From an uncultured Bacteroidia bacterium (lineage in GTDB: Bacteria > Bacteroidota > Bacteroidia > Bacteroidales > UBA932): a stretch of 64,000 bases of DNA. Below the pieces are notes generated by a model that did no database searches, was not told where the DNA came from, and saw only the letters and a program-made list of their open reading frames with translations. Where the stretch lies: contig CACWOH010000004.1 of the NCBI GenBank assembly GCA_902762435.1, positions 1 through 64,000 on the forward strand, read 5' to 3'. Of this stretch, positions 53,933 to 62,985 are shown in pieces. How positions within the stretch are numbered: position 1 is the first letter of the stretch; every line of letters begins with the position of its first letter. Both the position numbers and the translations under genes were made by a program.

Positions 53933-55159
53933 TTAATTCGACAAGGTGCCCAGCAGCAGGATGGTGCCGGAGGTATTCTCCCGGATTGCATAGGCGAAGG
54001 GACGGTTCACGTCCACCGTAACCTTCGGCGGGGTGAAAGGCATCCCGGTTGTGAACATACCGACCACCGTCACGGCGGCGAATTCAGTACCCTTTTCCGT
54101 CACATCGATCTGGACGTCCTGTTTGATCAGATTGATGTACAGGCCGGTGTCGCTGATGCCGGAGAAATCCGCCTGGTTTCGGTCGAACGGCAGGGTCAGC
54201 CCCTGTGCCTTCAATGCGGGGATCAGATTATCACCCGTCGAGTAATACATCGACCATTTCGGGAGGTACAATGTCACATCCGAAGTTTCCAGTCCGTAAT
54301 CGATGTCTTCCGCCGTCAGCACGGAAAGGGCCTCGCCAAGGGTTTTTCCCTCCTTGGGCAGGATGATATCCATCGTATAGGCGCCGTTGCCGTAAGCCGC
54401 CCGGACCAGCTCGAAATCGCCATAGTCGCCATACGCCATCCGCTGGTCTTTGACGTATAGGTAATCTCTCTTGGTTTTCGCTCCGCCCGCCGTCGTGAAT
54501 TCCCGATTCTTCAGAATTTCCCAGGTCAGGCGCCACGGGGCTTTGAAAAGCAGCGCGTTGATCAGCATCAGCTTGGTCTCCGAATTCAAATAGGTCAACA
54601 TCTGCGGAATCTTTCCGTCCGTCTTGTCGGAGCACCACTGGTTGATCTGATCTTTCGTGGCAGGCAACGAAAAGTCCACCTGGTAGCCCTCTGCGGCAAA
54701 GTACGTCTTCAACAGGGACTGGTACTGCTGCCTGAGCGATAGATCCTTCGCCGCCCAGAAAGAATTTGCACTGTTGAAGAGTACGCTGGGGTCGACGCCC
54801 ACCAGACCGTCCACCATCGTCTTGTAATATCCGCCGACCTCTTCTTTCGTCGAGGCGTTCCAGCCGATCACGTCGGAGAATTGCTGATAAGTCTCCCCGT
54901 CCGCGCCTTCAGCCACCATAGCCAGCGCCAGCGAGAGGCTCAGCGGAGAGAACACCACGTCGCCGCTGCCCGTGTACAATTCCCGGAAAGTACTGATTCC
55001 GAAGTCGTTGGAAGCATTTCGGACGGTCTGTTGGCCTTTGGTCAATTCAATCGGCACGACGGGTTTCAGGTCTTCGCCGCGCAGGTTCTCTTCGTGACCC
55101 AGTTTCTCACATCCGACGGCAAGCGCCACGGCCGCCAGGAAAACAACACTCTTTTTCAT
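53933..55159 (-). CDS. Serpin lipoprotein 2
   Basis: The 408-residue paralogue of serpin 1 has a lipoprotein signal peptide (ALAVGCEK) and the same hinge, EKGTEFAAVTVV, starting at residue 355. The bait segment after the hinge is GMFTTGMPFTPP, unlike serpin 1, so a different target protease is likely. A bipartite promoter motif shared with the second ECF sigma gene lies 47-75 bases before its start, so it may be part of that regulon. It is convergent with mutS. Confidence 0.9.
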   Translation of the reverse strand: MKKSVVFLAAVALAVGCEKLGHEENLRGEDLKPVVPIELTKGQQTVRNASNDFGISTFRELYTGSGDVVFSPLSLSLALAMVAEGADGETYQQFSDVIGWNASTKEEVGGYYKTMVDGLVGVDPSVLFNSANSFWAAKDLSLRQQYQSLLKTYFAAEGYQVDFSLPATKDQINQWCSDKTDGKIPQMLTYLNSETKLMLINALLFKAPWRLTWEILKNREFTTAGGAKTKRDYLYVKDQRMAYGDYGDFELVRAAYGNGAYTMDIILPKEGKTLGEALSVLTAEDIDYGLETSDVTLYLPKWSMYYSTGDNLIPALKAQGLTLPFDRNQADFSGISDTGLYINLIKQDVQIDVTEKGTEFAAVTVVGMFTTGMPFTPPKVTVDVNRPFAYAIRENTSGTILLLGTLSN

Positions 55160-55205
55160 ATCATTATACTGTCTGAAATCAACCGATGGTGAATCGTTCG
55201 CAATT

Positions 55206-55234
55206 ATAACGAAATAATGCCGGAAAACTGCCTG
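55206..55234 (-). promoter_or_regulatory. Proposed ECF promoter of serpin 2
   Basis: On the minus strand CAGGCAGTTTT (55234-55224), 12 bases and CGTTAT (55211-55206). The same bipartite motif precedes two other genes. It abuts the stop of the anti-sigma gene. Confidence 0.5.
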
Positions 55235-56560
55235 TTACAGATCGAAAGACAGGCCGGCCCGCAGGGAGAACTGCGGTTTTTCGTCCCAACCGTTGGCATA
55301 GGCGCTCCGGTTCAGGTACTGCGAGACCACGGGGGCCAGGTAGATGCGCACGCCCGGCACGAGGCGGAAGTCCGCACCGGCCTGGAGGTTCCAGGAGACC
55401 AGGACCGGATCCCGCAGCGGCTCGCCGCCCTTCGTCCAGAGGCATTTTTCGGCTTTCAGCCCGGCGCCCAGGTACAGGCGGAAACGCTGCTCCGGCAGGA
55501 AATGGAAGCGTGTCTCCAGCGGGACGCCGAGGTAATGCAGGGTAAGCGCCTGCGGGATGCCGCCGTTCATCCGGTATCCCGCCCGCTGCGTGTACTCCAG
55601 GCCGGACAGCAGCGACCAGCGCCGGCCGAGGGCCAGCTCTCCGCTCAGGCCGAAAGACACGGGGAAGGCGGGTGCGGGTGCAACGGTATGGACGACCGTC
55701 TGCGAGTTGACGACCTCCACGAGGCGGACGTCTCCCGTGTTCCCGGGATCATTGATGCCGGGACTGCCCTGTCCGTAAGAATGCTGCGGAAGGGCGTCGG
55801 AGTAGATAGGATGACCCGGCTGATAACTGATTTCCGTCCGATTCTCGCTCCAGGCAAGGGTCATAGGCTTCTGTCCCCAGCCTCCCGAGCCGGACGTGCC
55901 GCCGGAAGAGGCCTGCAGATGCAGGGTCAGCCGGGGCCGTCGGGCAGCCCGCCCGGACGCGTCAGGTTCCTCCGGAAGACCGGCCTGCGCCAGCTCGCCC
56001 AGGGATGTCACCGGCCCGCTGTCCGCTGTCCGGCTGTCCTCCCCGGCCCGGCTGTCATCCAGGATCCTGCCCTCACTGTCGTTCCCGACCAAATCGGAAA
56101 TCTCCACTGCCGGCACCCCCTCTGATGGCGGCTCCGGATCCTGCTTCGGGCTGGCGGCGGGTTGCCCACCCGGGGGCATTTCCGCAGCGGAGCGAGGACG
56201 TTTTTTCTGCCCCCGGTGGGCAAGCCCGCCGACGCCCGCGCTGCCGCCCGCGTCGTTTCCGACAGGAGCACCCAACCCAGTTTCAGCCACCTCCGACGGG
56301 ACTGCGATGTCATTCTGCGCAATCAGGGAATCGCCGCCCGGAACAGGTTTGACGCCCTCCGGCGCCGGACGCAGGAGCAGCACCGCCGCCAGAGCGGCAG
56401 CGGCACCGGCAAGCGCCCACGGCCACCAAACGGTCCGGCGGGCGGCGGGTTGCCCACTGACGCCGGAGAACGCAGCGATGTCGTTTTCCAACGGCAATGC
56501 CGCATCCTGCAGGCGCTCCTGCAGGACCCGGATCCAGTCCTGTTCCTTATTCCTTCTCAT
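55235..56560 (-). CDS. Dual-membrane anti-sigma factor with beta-barrel (second pair)
   Basis: The protein (441 residues from this start) repeats the layout of the first anti-sigma: a cytoplasmic N-terminus (1-44), a helix (about 45-63), a long Pro/Gly/Asp-rich linker (about 64-205) and a beta-barrel that ends in FSLRAGLSFDL. Linker residues 97-104 and 152-161 (GAPVGNDA and EISDLVGND) come from REP-like repeats. It overlaps the sigma gene by 14 bases, so sigma and anti-sigma are made together. Family precedent is Dma of Bacteroides. Confidence 0.75.
   Translation of the reverse strand: MRRNKEQDWIRVLQERLQDAALPLENDIAAFSGVSGQPAARRTVWWPWALAGAAAALAAVLLLRPAPEGVKPVPGGDSLIAQNDIAVPSEVAETGLGAPVGNDAGGSAGVGGLAHRGQKKRPRSAAEMPPGGQPAASPKQDPEPPSEGVPAVEISDLVGNDSEGRILDDSRAGEDSRTADSGPVTSLGELAQAGLPEEPDASGRAARRPRLTLHLQASSGGTSGSGGWGQKPMTLAWSENRTEISYQPGHPIYSDALPQHSYGQGSPGINDPGNTGDVRLVEVVNSQTVVHTVAPAPAFPVSFGLSGELALGRRWSLLSGLEYTQRAGYRMNGGIPQALTLHYLGVPLETRFHFLPEQRFRLYLGAGLKAEKCLWTKGGEPLRDPVLVSWNLQAGADFRLVPGVRIYLAPVVSQYLNRSAYANGWDEKPQFSLRAGLSFDL
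56078..56105. repeat. REP-like repeat in the second anti-sigma linker
   Basis: It shares the 31826-31854 consensus and encodes EISDLVGND. A weaker copy at 56251-56270 encodes GAPVGND. Confidence 0.65.
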
Positions 56561-57095
56561 CCTTACCATATTTCGCCGCGATCAAAGCGGCCAGTTTTCG
56601 CCTCGCCTTGAGGTATTGGGTCTGCGAAGTCTTCTCCGTGATGCCGAGCAGCCGGGCGATCTCGCGGTGCGACAGGCCGTCCAGGCAGAAAAGGTTGAAC
56701 ACCGCCCGGTAGCCCTCCGGCAGCGAGGCGATCAGGTTGATCAGTTCCTCCACCGGCACCTCCCGCAGCCGCTCCGCTTCCACGGGAACCTCTTCCGGCA
56801 GGTCCTCCCTTTCCAGCGGGAAAAGCCCTTTCTGCTTCCGCAGTTCGTCCACCGAGAGGTGCACGGCGATCTGCGACAGCCAGGCCCCGAGCGAACCGGC
56901 GCGGCGCGGCCGGAAACCGTCCAGCGAATCCCAGGCCTTCAGGAAGGTGTCGTGCACGAGGTCGCGGGCCCGGTCCGGCTCCCGGATATACCTCCGGCAC
57001 ACAGCCAGCAAACGCCCTGCGTAGGTCTCGTACATCTCTTGCCTGGCAGCCCGGTCGCCGGCTCTGCAGCGCCGGACCAGGCCCTTCTCATCCAT
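56547..57095 (-). CDS. ECF sigma factor (second pair)
   Basis: The 182-residue protein has region 2 (about 25-90, DRARDLVHDTFLKAWD and SLGAWLSQIAVHLSVDELR) and region 4 (about 125-175, DGLSHREIARLLGI). The ATG at 57095 is used; the frame also allows a TTG one codon upstream. It is probably held inactive by the anti-sigma factor encoded downstream. A bipartite motif also found before a lipoprotein gene and serpin 2 lies upstream, which suggests autoregulation. Confidence 0.92.
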   Translation of the reverse strand: MDEKGLVRRCRAGDRAARQEMYETYAGRLLAVCRRYIREPDRARDLVHDTFLKAWDSLDGFRPRRAGSLGAWLSQIAVHLSVDELRKQKGLFPLEREDLPEEVPVEAERLREVPVEELINLIASLPEGYRAVFNLFCLDGLSHREIARLLGITEKTSQTQYLKARRKLAALIAAKYGKDEKE

Positions 57096-57127
57096 CAACT
57101 CACGGGTTTTGAAGAATCTTCACCAAG

Positions 57128-57156
57128 ATAACGGAATTCCGCCGAAAAACTGCCTG
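57128..57156 (-). promoter_or_regulatory. Proposed autoregulated ECF promoter
   Basis: CAGGCAGTTTT (57156-57146), 12 bases and CGTTAT (57133-57128) on the minus strand. It ends 32 bases before the sigma ATG. A weak housekeeping -7 (TATCTTGG) overlaps it. Confidence 0.55.
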
Positions 57157-57183
57157 CCTCCGCCGATTATCCGCACGCAGACA

Positions 57184-57624
57184 TCAATTCCCGGCCGAGC
57201 GCCGGAAGGTAACATCCCCCTCGAACCACGTCACCTTCCCTTCCACCCCGGTCGCGACTTTGGCATACACCTCCTCGCGCGCGAGCACCAGCGTCGTGCC
57301 GTCACACCGCTCCATGCGGTACTTCGCCCAATCGGGATCACCGCCGTACATCGGCTCCCAGATTGTCAGCCCCCGGCCGTCCGCTTCGACCCGATATGCG
57401 TAGTCGGTCTCATAGTTCCCGGAGAACACGTCATACACGCGGACGTGCAAGACGCCGTCTTCGCGGAAAGTCCAGCACACGCCTCCCTCCGTCACGACAC
57501 CCTCCGGATAAACCTTGCTCCAGGTACCGGGCAGGCGGGCCGGGTCGACGGGATCCGCCTTCTCGCACGCACACAGCCCCGCTGCCAGCAGGACCGTCGC
57601 CAACAGAATCTTCCATCTTCTCAT
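57184..57624 (-). CDS. Small lipoprotein, lipocalin-like
   Basis: The 146-residue protein has a lipoprotein signal peptide (GLCACEK) and a beta-rich mature chain that starts LPGTWSKVYPEG and has a repeated strand pattern (VCWTFREDGVLHVRVYD), as in small lipocalin-like proteins of Bacteroidales. It lies upstream of the sigma gene on the same strand and carries the same promoter-like motif. Function is unknown; a stress or envelope role is inferred from this. Confidence 0.7.
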   Translation of the reverse strand: MRRWKILLATVLLAAGLCACEKADPVDPARLPGTWSKVYPEGVVTEGGVCWTFREDGVLHVRVYDVFSGNYETDYAYRVEADGRGLTIWEPMYGGDPDWAKYRMERCDGTTLVLAREEVYAKVATGVEGKVTWFEGDVTFRRSAGN

Positions 57625-57644
57625 TTCAAACGATCTTTACACCT

Positions 57645-57674
57645 AAAACGCATCCCGGCCCCGAAAACTGCCTG
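57645..57674 (-). promoter_or_regulatory. Proposed ECF promoter of the lipoprotein
   Basis: CAGGCAGTTTT (57674-57664), 13 bases and CGTTTT (57650-57645). One base more spacing and one change from the other two copies. Confidence 0.45.
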
Positions 57675-57692
57675 CCCGGACTACGCTTTCCC

Positions 57693-57823
57693 GCCGATCG
57701 CTGCAGGCGGTCTCCGAAAACGTCCTCCTCCGTCGGACCCCACCGCTGCGCTCCGCTTGCGGTCCCCCCTCTTACGGAGCCGAGGGTGGCTGCGGTTTTC
57801 GGAGGCCGCCTGCGACGATCGGC
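57693..57823. repeat. 131-bp inverted-repeat element, structured core
   Basis: Terminal repeats of about 30 bases begin GCCGATCG and end CTCCGAAAAC with about three mismatches. The core has nested arms CTCCGT/ACGGAG around ACCGC/GCGGT. The core reads like that of 35290-35414 in reverse orientation (CCCACCGC, TTGCGG, CCCC, ACGGAGCC). Its right end overlaps the transporter stop codon by one base. Confidence 0.75.
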
Positions 57824-59187
57824 TAAGCCAGGAAGTTGGTAATGAAGATGATGACGATGGCCGGCGGGGCGATGTAACGCAGCAGTAACCAGAAGGCGTC
57901 GAAGACGGCGCAGTTGAAGCGGGCGGTGCCGCCGCAGGTGAACTCGTCGCGCACGGCCTTGCGGTCCATCTTCCAGCCCACGAAGAGCACGAAGAGCAGC
58001 CCGCCGAAGGTCATCAGGAAGTTGGAGGTGAGCATGTCGCAGAAACTGAAGATCGACAGGCCGAACAGCTTCACCCCGGACAGCGGTCCGAACGACAGCG
58101 AGCACAGCGCGCCGAGCGCCCAGGTGCAGGCGAAGATCAGCAGCGTGGCGCGGCGCCGCGAAAGCCCCTTCTGCTCAACCAGATAAGCTACGCCCACCTC
58201 GAACATCGATATCGCCGAGGTGAACGCCGCGAATACGATGGTCACGAAGAACAGCACCGCCACGAGGCTGCTCAGCCAGGGTGCGGACGCCCCCATCTTG
58301 GCGAAAATGTACGGCAGCGTCTCGAAGATGAGGCCCGGGCCGGCGCCCGGCTCGATCCCGGCGGCGAACACCGCCGGCATGATGGCGAAGCCCGCGATCA
58401 GGGCGAACAGCAGGTCGAAACCCACCGTTCCCAGGCCCGTGACCAGGATATTCTCCTTCTCGTGCACGTAGGAGGCATAGGTCAGGATGGTCCCCACGCC
58501 CAGCGACAGCGAGAAAAAGCTCTGCCCCATCGCGGCGGCCACCGCGGAGGGCGTGATCTTGCTGAAATCGGGCTTCAGCATATACGAAACGCCCGCTGAG
58601 GAGCCCGGCAGCGTGAGCGAATAGCCCATGATGACCACGATGAGCACGAACAGCAGCGGCATCGTGACCTTGTTGAATTTCTCGATGCCGGACTTCACGC
58701 CGGCCGACACGATCCACGCGCAGCCGCCCAGGAACAGGGTGTGGCAGAGCAGCGGCGCCCAGGGCGAGGCGATGAACCCGCCGAATTCGGAAGACACCGT
58801 CCCGATCGCGTCCGCGTGGAACCCGGCCGTGAGCGAACGCCACAGGTAGTCCATCGACCAGCCGCCCACCACGCTGTAATAGGAAAGGATGACCAGCGGC
58901 GAGAGCACCGTCAGCAGGCCCAGCCACTTCCATTTCGTGCCGGGCGCCAGCTGTTCCAGCGCCCCGAAGGTACCCGCGTGCGTGCGGTGCCCGATGACGG
59001 CCTCGGCCAGGAAAATGGGCAGCGAAAGCAGCAGGCAGCATACCAGGTACAGGATGATGAAGGCCGCGCCGCCCGTCTGCCCCACCATATAGGGGAAGCG
59101 CCAGATGTTGCCCAGCCCGATGGCGGAGCCCGCCATGGCCAGGATGGCCGCGCCGCGGCCGCCGAACAACTCCCGCTTCCTGTCCAT
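57823..59187 (-). CDS. Sodium-dependent transporter (NSS family), copy 1
   Basis: The 454-residue protein is a LeuT-fold symporter of the neurotransmitter:sodium symporter family, with GSAIGLGNIWRFPYMVGQ at the start of helix 1 and about 11 helices. Bacterial members import amino acids such as tryptophan, tyrosine or leucine. It is in tandem with a close paralogue; substrate differences cannot be predicted. A structured 131-bp element abuts its 3' end. Confidence 0.92.
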   Translation of the reverse strand: MDRKRELFGGRGAAILAMAGSAIGLGNIWRFPYMVGQTGGAAFIILYLVCCLLLSLPIFLAEAVIGHRTHAGTFGALEQLAPGTKWKWLGLLTVLSPLVILSYYSVVGGWSMDYLWRSLTAGFHADAIGTVSSEFGGFIASPWAPLLCHTLFLGGCAWIVSAGVKSGIEKFNKVTMPLLFVLIVVIMGYSLTLPGSSAGVSYMLKPDFSKITPSAVAAAMGQSFFSLSLGVGTILTYASYVHEKENILVTGLGTVGFDLLFALIAGFAIMPAVFAAGIEPGAGPGLIFETLPYIFAKMGASAPWLSSLVAVLFFVTIVFAAFTSAISMFEVGVAYLVEQKGLSRRRATLLIFACTWALGALCSLSFGPLSGVKLFGLSIFSFCDMLTSNFLMTFGGLLFVLFVGWKMDRKAVRDEFTCGGTARFNCAVFDAFWLLLRYIAPPAIVIIFITNFLA

Positions 59188-59190
59188 CGG

Positions 59191-60558
59191 CTAGAGGATG
59201 AAATTGGTGAAGAAGATGATGACCACCGCCACCGGCGCCACCCACTTGATCAGGAACCAGAACACTGGGAACAGCAGATGGTTGAGCCGCAAGCGCCCGC
59301 CGTTGGTAAATTCGTCGTACACGACGCGGCGCGGCAGGATCCAGCCCACGAAGAGCACGACCAGCAGGGCCATCAGCAGGAGCAGGATGTTCGAACACAC
59401 CCAGTCGAAGAGGTCGAAGATGCTCATTCCGGCCACGGTCACGCCGCTGAGCGGTCCGAAAGACAACGAGCACAGCACCCCGAAGCCGCCGCAGACCAGG
59501 AACAGCACCAGGCAGGCCCGGCCGCGCGTCATACCCTTCCGTTCCATTAGGAACGAGACGCCCACCTCCACCAGGGAGATGCACGATGTCATGGCAGCGA
59601 CGATAATGGTCAGGAAGAACAGGATGGCGGTAATGGCACTCAGCACAGGCATCGTGGCGCCCATCCGGGCAAACACATAGGGAACGCTCTGGAAAATCAG
59701 TCCCGGGCCCGCCCCCGGCTCGATGCCGGCGGCGAACACCGCCGGCATGATGGCAAAGCCGGCCAGGATGGCGAAAAGCAGGTCTGAAACCGCCGTACCT
59801 GCGCTCGTCGCAAGGATGTTCTCCTTCTTGCTCACATAAGAGCCGTAGGTGATGATGGCGCCCATACCCAGCGAGAGGGAGTAGAAACTCTGCCCCATCG
59901 CATAGGCGAAGGTGCGTGGCGTCAGTTCGCTCCAGTCGGGATGAAGCAGGTAGCGGACACCCTCCCCGGCGCCCGGCAGGGTAACCGAATAGGCGAGGAT
60001 GAGCACGATCAGCACGAAAAGCACCGGCAGTGACACCTTGCTGAACTTTTCGATGCCGGACTTCACGCCTCCTGCCACCACACCCACCGTGACACCGAGA
60101 AACACCAGGTGCATCGCAACGGGAATCCAGGCCGACGAAACGAAACTGCCGAACTGACGGCTGACGTTTTCCGGCGGCATCCGCGTAAGCGAGAGACTGC
60201 AGGACTGGATGAAGTAACCCAGTGACCAGCCTCCGATCACGCTGTAATAGCAGGCGATCAGCGTGGGAATCAGGATGGTCAGGTAGCCGGTGGTCTTCCA
60301 GAATGGGTGCTGGCGCGACAGGCGCGCAAAGGCGTCCCGGGCGTTGGTGTGGCTGCGCCGCCCGATCATTACCTCGGCGAGGAAGACGGGCAGCGAGATC
60401 AGCAGGGTCGCGATGACGTAAACGATCACGAACGCGGCGCCGCCGTGTTCCCCCACCATATAGGGGAAGCGCCAGATATTGCCCAGCCCGATGGCGGAAC
60501 CCGCCATCGCCAGGATTACGGCCAGCCGGCCGCCGAATTTTTCGCGTTTGTCAGCCAT
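59191..60558 (-). CDS. Sodium-dependent transporter (NSS family), copy 2
   Basis: The 455-residue protein is a paralogue of the next gene and has the same helix 1 signature (GSAIGLGNIWRFPYMVGE) and helix count. It is three bases upstream of copy 1 on the same strand, so both are probably made from one mRNA. The upstream gap to folA is 52 bases and holds a 16-bp palindrome. Confidence 0.92.
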   Translation of the reverse strand: MADKREKFGGRLAVILAMAGSAIGLGNIWRFPYMVGEHGGAAFVIVYVIATLLISLPVFLAEVMIGRRSHTNARDAFARLSRQHPFWKTTGYLTILIPTLIACYYSVIGGWSLGYFIQSCSLSLTRMPPENVSRQFGSFVSSAWIPVAMHLVFLGVTVGVVAGGVKSGIEKFSKVSLPVLFVLIVLILAYSVTLPGAGEGVRYLLHPDWSELTPRTFAYAMGQSFYSLSLGMGAIITYGSYVSKKENILATSAGTAVSDLLFAILAGFAIMPAVFAAGIEPGAGPGLIFQSVPYVFARMGATMPVLSAITAILFFLTIIVAAMTSCISLVEVGVSFLMERKGMTRGRACLVLFLVCGGFGVLCSLSFGPLSGVTVAGMSIFDLFDWVCSNILLLLMALLVVLFVGWILPRRVVYDEFTNGGRLRLNHLLFPVFWFLIKWVAPVAVVIIFFTNFIL

Positions 60559-60587
60559 CTTACACTACCAACCTGAAGTTTACCTGT

Positions 60588-60603
60588 CCGCCGGGCCCGG
60601 CGG
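60588..60603. repeat. Perfect 16-bp palindrome between folA and the transporters
   Basis: CCGCCGGGCCCGGCGG. No T-run follows. It may be a fragment of a repeat or part of a weak terminator. Confidence 0.6.
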
Positions 60604-60610
60604 AAGGTCC

Positions 60611-61135
60611 CTAATCCGTCTGCTGCCGGCAACAGCAGCAGTTCTTCCGCCGCGTATACACCACGAATTCAAAGCTGAGCCCGGATGCGGAATCCGTCCG
60701 GAGGCCCGAACGCGACTCCACCGCCCAAATATCGGAATTAATTTCCGGGAAATGGGCATCCGCCTCGGGAATTGTCGTATGGACGTGCGTGATAAACAGC
60801 CGGTCCATCGAGTCGATGGCCTGCCTGTACACCGACGCGCCCCCCATCACGAAGCAGCGCGGCGCCGGTTCGGCAGCCGCGAAGGCCTCCTCGAAGGAGT
60901 TGACGCACACGACGTCGTCCGGGATGGGATCCCCGCCCAGGTTCAGCACGATGTTCCTGCGGCCCGGCAGGGGACGGATCGGAAGGGAGAAGTAGGTGGT
61001 GCGGCCCATGATGACGGGCAGGCCCCGGGTCTGCTCCTTGAAATATTTCAGGTCTTCGGACAGGTGCCAGGGAAGCCCTCCCTTCACGCCGATGGCCAGG
61101 TCATCGGCCACGGCCACGATCAGACATTTCTCCAT
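60611..61135 (-). CDS. folA: Dihydrofolate reductase
   Basis: FolA makes tetrahydrofolate from dihydrofolate with NADPH. The 174-residue protein has the AIGVKGGLPWHLSEDLKYF signature with the acidic active-site residue, MGRTTYFSLP and the GGASVYRQAI loop. It starts two bases after thyA, which makes the dihydrofolate; the pairing is a common one. Confidence 0.95.
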   Translation of the reverse strand: MEKCLIVAVADDLAIGVKGGLPWHLSEDLKYFKEQTRGLPVIMGRTTYFSLPIRPLPGRRNIVLNLGGDPIPDDVVCVNSFEEAFAAAEPAPRCFVMGGASVYRQAIDSMDRLFITHVHTTIPEADAHFPEINSDIWAVESRSGLRTDSASGLSFEFVVYTRRKNCCCCRQQTD

Positions 61136-61137
61136 AA

Positions 61138-61932
61138 CTATACGGCAACGGGGGCCTTTATCGCCGGCCAGGGGTCATATCCTTCCAGCGTAAAGTCCTC
61201 ATAGTCAAAATCAAATATACTCTTCACCTCCGGATTGAGCTTCATCACCGGCAGCTTGCGCGGCTCGCGGGAGAGCTGCTCGCGCACCTGCTCGAAATGG
61301 TTGAGGTAGATATGCGTGTCGCCCGTGGTGTGGATGAACTCGCCCGGCTGCAGGCCGCAGCTCTGGGCGATCATCATCGTCAGCAGGGCATAGGAGGCGA
61401 TGTTGAACGGGACGCCGAGGAAGGTGTCCGCGCTCCGCTGGTACAGCTGGCAGGACAGTTTCCCCTCCGCCACGTAGAACTGGAAAAGGCAGTGGCAGGG
61501 CGGCAGGGCCATCCTGTCCACCTCGCCCGGGTTCCAGGCGCTCACGAGCAGGCGCCTGGAATCCGGATTGCGGCGGATCTGTTCCACCACCTGGCCCAGC
61601 TGGTCGATGCTGCGTCCGTCCGGAGCGGGCCAGCTGCGCCACTGGTGGCCGTACACGGGCCCCAGGTCGCCGTTCTCATCGGCCCACTCGTCCCAGATGG
61701 AGACCTTGTGGTCGTGCAAGTACTTGATGTTGGTGTCGCCCGCGATGAACCACAGGAGCTCGTAGATGATGGACTTGAGGTGCACCTTCTTCGTGGTCAG
61801 CAGGGGGAAGCCCTCGGACAGGTCGAAGCGCATCTGGTGGCCGAAGATGCTCTTCGTGCCCACCCCGGTGCGGTCGTGCTTCACCACCCCGTGGTCCATG
61901 ATTTCCCGGAGAAGGTCGAGGTACTGCTTCAT
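61138..61932 (-). CDS. thyA: Thymidylate synthase
   Basis: ThyA methylates dUMP using methylene-tetrahydrofolate and yields dihydrofolate for FolA. The 264-residue protein has the same length as the E. coli enzyme and the catalytic cysteine at C146 (PPCHCLFQF). The ATG at 61932 overlaps the stop of the upstream epimerase gene by one base (TAATG). Confidence 0.96.
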   Translation of the reverse strand: MKQYLDLLREIMDHGVVKHDRTGVGTKSIFGHQMRFDLSEGFPLLTTKKVHLKSIIYELLWFIAGDTNIKYLHDHKVSIWDEWADENGDLGPVYGHQWRSWPAPDGRSIDQLGQVVEQIRRNPDSRRLLVSAWNPGEVDRMALPPCHCLFQFYVAEGKLSCQLYQRSADTFLGVPFNIASYALLTMMIAQSCGLQPGEFIHTTGDTHIYLNHFEQVREQLSREPRKLPVMKLNPEVKSIFDFDYEDFTLEGYDPWPAIKAPVAV

Positions 61933-62981
61933 TATTTCCTGACGCCGAAGGCGAAGATGATGGCTTCGTGGAAGGTCTTGCCCGGGTTCAGGACCGTGCT
62001 CGGGTACTCCGGCCGGTTGGGGCTGTCCGGGAAGTGCTGGCACTCCAGCGCCACGCCGGAATAGTCGCGGTAGATGCGGCCGCGCTTGCCCTCGGGGCAG
62101 CCGCCCAGCCAGTTGCCCGTATAGACCTGGATGCCCGGCTGGGTCGTGAAGACCCTGAGCGTGCGTCCGCTGCGGTTGGACCACAGTTCGGCGGCCTCCT
62201 GGAGCTGGCCCTTGCGGTAGCCGTCGATGACGAAGCAGGCATCGTAGCCCTTGCCGTAGTTCAGGGCCGGAAAGTCCTTCTTGATGTCGCGGCCGAGGGT
62301 CTTGCCGTTCAGGAAGTCCATCGGGGTGCCCGCCACCGGCTCCGGGTCGCCCAGCGGGATGAGGGTCGCGTCGGTCGGGAGGTATTCCGAGCAGTTCAGC
62401 TTCAGGAACTGGCGCAGGATGGAACCGCCGCCGTTCAAGTTGAAGTAGGCGTGGTTTGTCAGGTTGACGACGGTGCGGGCGTCGGACCGGGCGCTGAAGG
62501 TAAGGCGGAGCTCGTTCTCCTCGCTCCACTCATAGCGCGCCACGACCACCAGCTTGCCGGGATAACCCATCTCGCCGTCGGCCGAGACATACTTGAACTC
62601 CACGCCGCCCTTGTGCTTGCGGGAATCCCAGACCTGGTCCGCGAAGCCCTCGGGACCGCCGTGCAGGTGGTTGGGGCCATTGTTGATGGGAAGGGTGTAT
62701 TCCTTGCCGTCCAGGGTGAACTTACCCTTCGCGATGCGGTTGGCGAAGCGGCCCGGGCACTTGCCCAGGAACGGACCGTCGCTGAAATAGCGCTCCGCCT
62801 TGCCGTAGCCGAGCACCACGTCGTCCAGCTTGCCGTCCTTGTCGGGGACGTTCACGCCCACGATCGCCGCACCCACGCTGCCCAGCACCACAGAAGCGCC
62901 GCTTCCGTTGGTCATCGTGTACTTGAAGATGGCTTTTCCTTCCGGGGTCCTGCCCCACAGTTTTCTCTTGATGGTAGTCAT
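61932..62981 (-). CDS. galM: Aldose 1-epimerase (galactose mutarotase)
   Basis: GalM interconverts alpha and beta anomers of aldoses. The 349-residue protein has the family pattern [25 protein letters not shown] (with the histidine), [11 protein letters not shown] (second histidine) and a C-terminal glutamate in [12 protein letters not shown]. No signal peptide was seen, so it is probably cytoplasmic. It precedes thyA and follows the thioredoxin-fold gene by four bases. Confidence 0.9.
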   Translation of the reverse strand: MTTIKRKLWGRTPEGKAIFKYTMTNGSGASVVLGSVGAAIVGVNVPDKDGKLDDVVLGYGKAERYFSDGPFLGKCPGRFANRIAKGKFTLDGKEYTLPINNGPNHLHGGPEGFADQVWDSRKHKGGVEFKYVSADGEMGYPGKLVVVARYEWSEENELRLTFSARSDARTVVNLTNHAYFNLNGGGSILRQFLKLNCSEYLPTDATLIPLGDPEPVAGTPMDFLNGKTLGRDIKKDFPALNYGKGYDACFVIDGYRKGQLQEAAELWSNRSGRTLRVFTTQPGIQVYTGNWLGGCPEGKRGRIYRDYSGVALECQHFPDSPNRPEYPSTVLNPGKTFHEAIIFAFGVRK

Positions 62982-62985
62982 ATCA

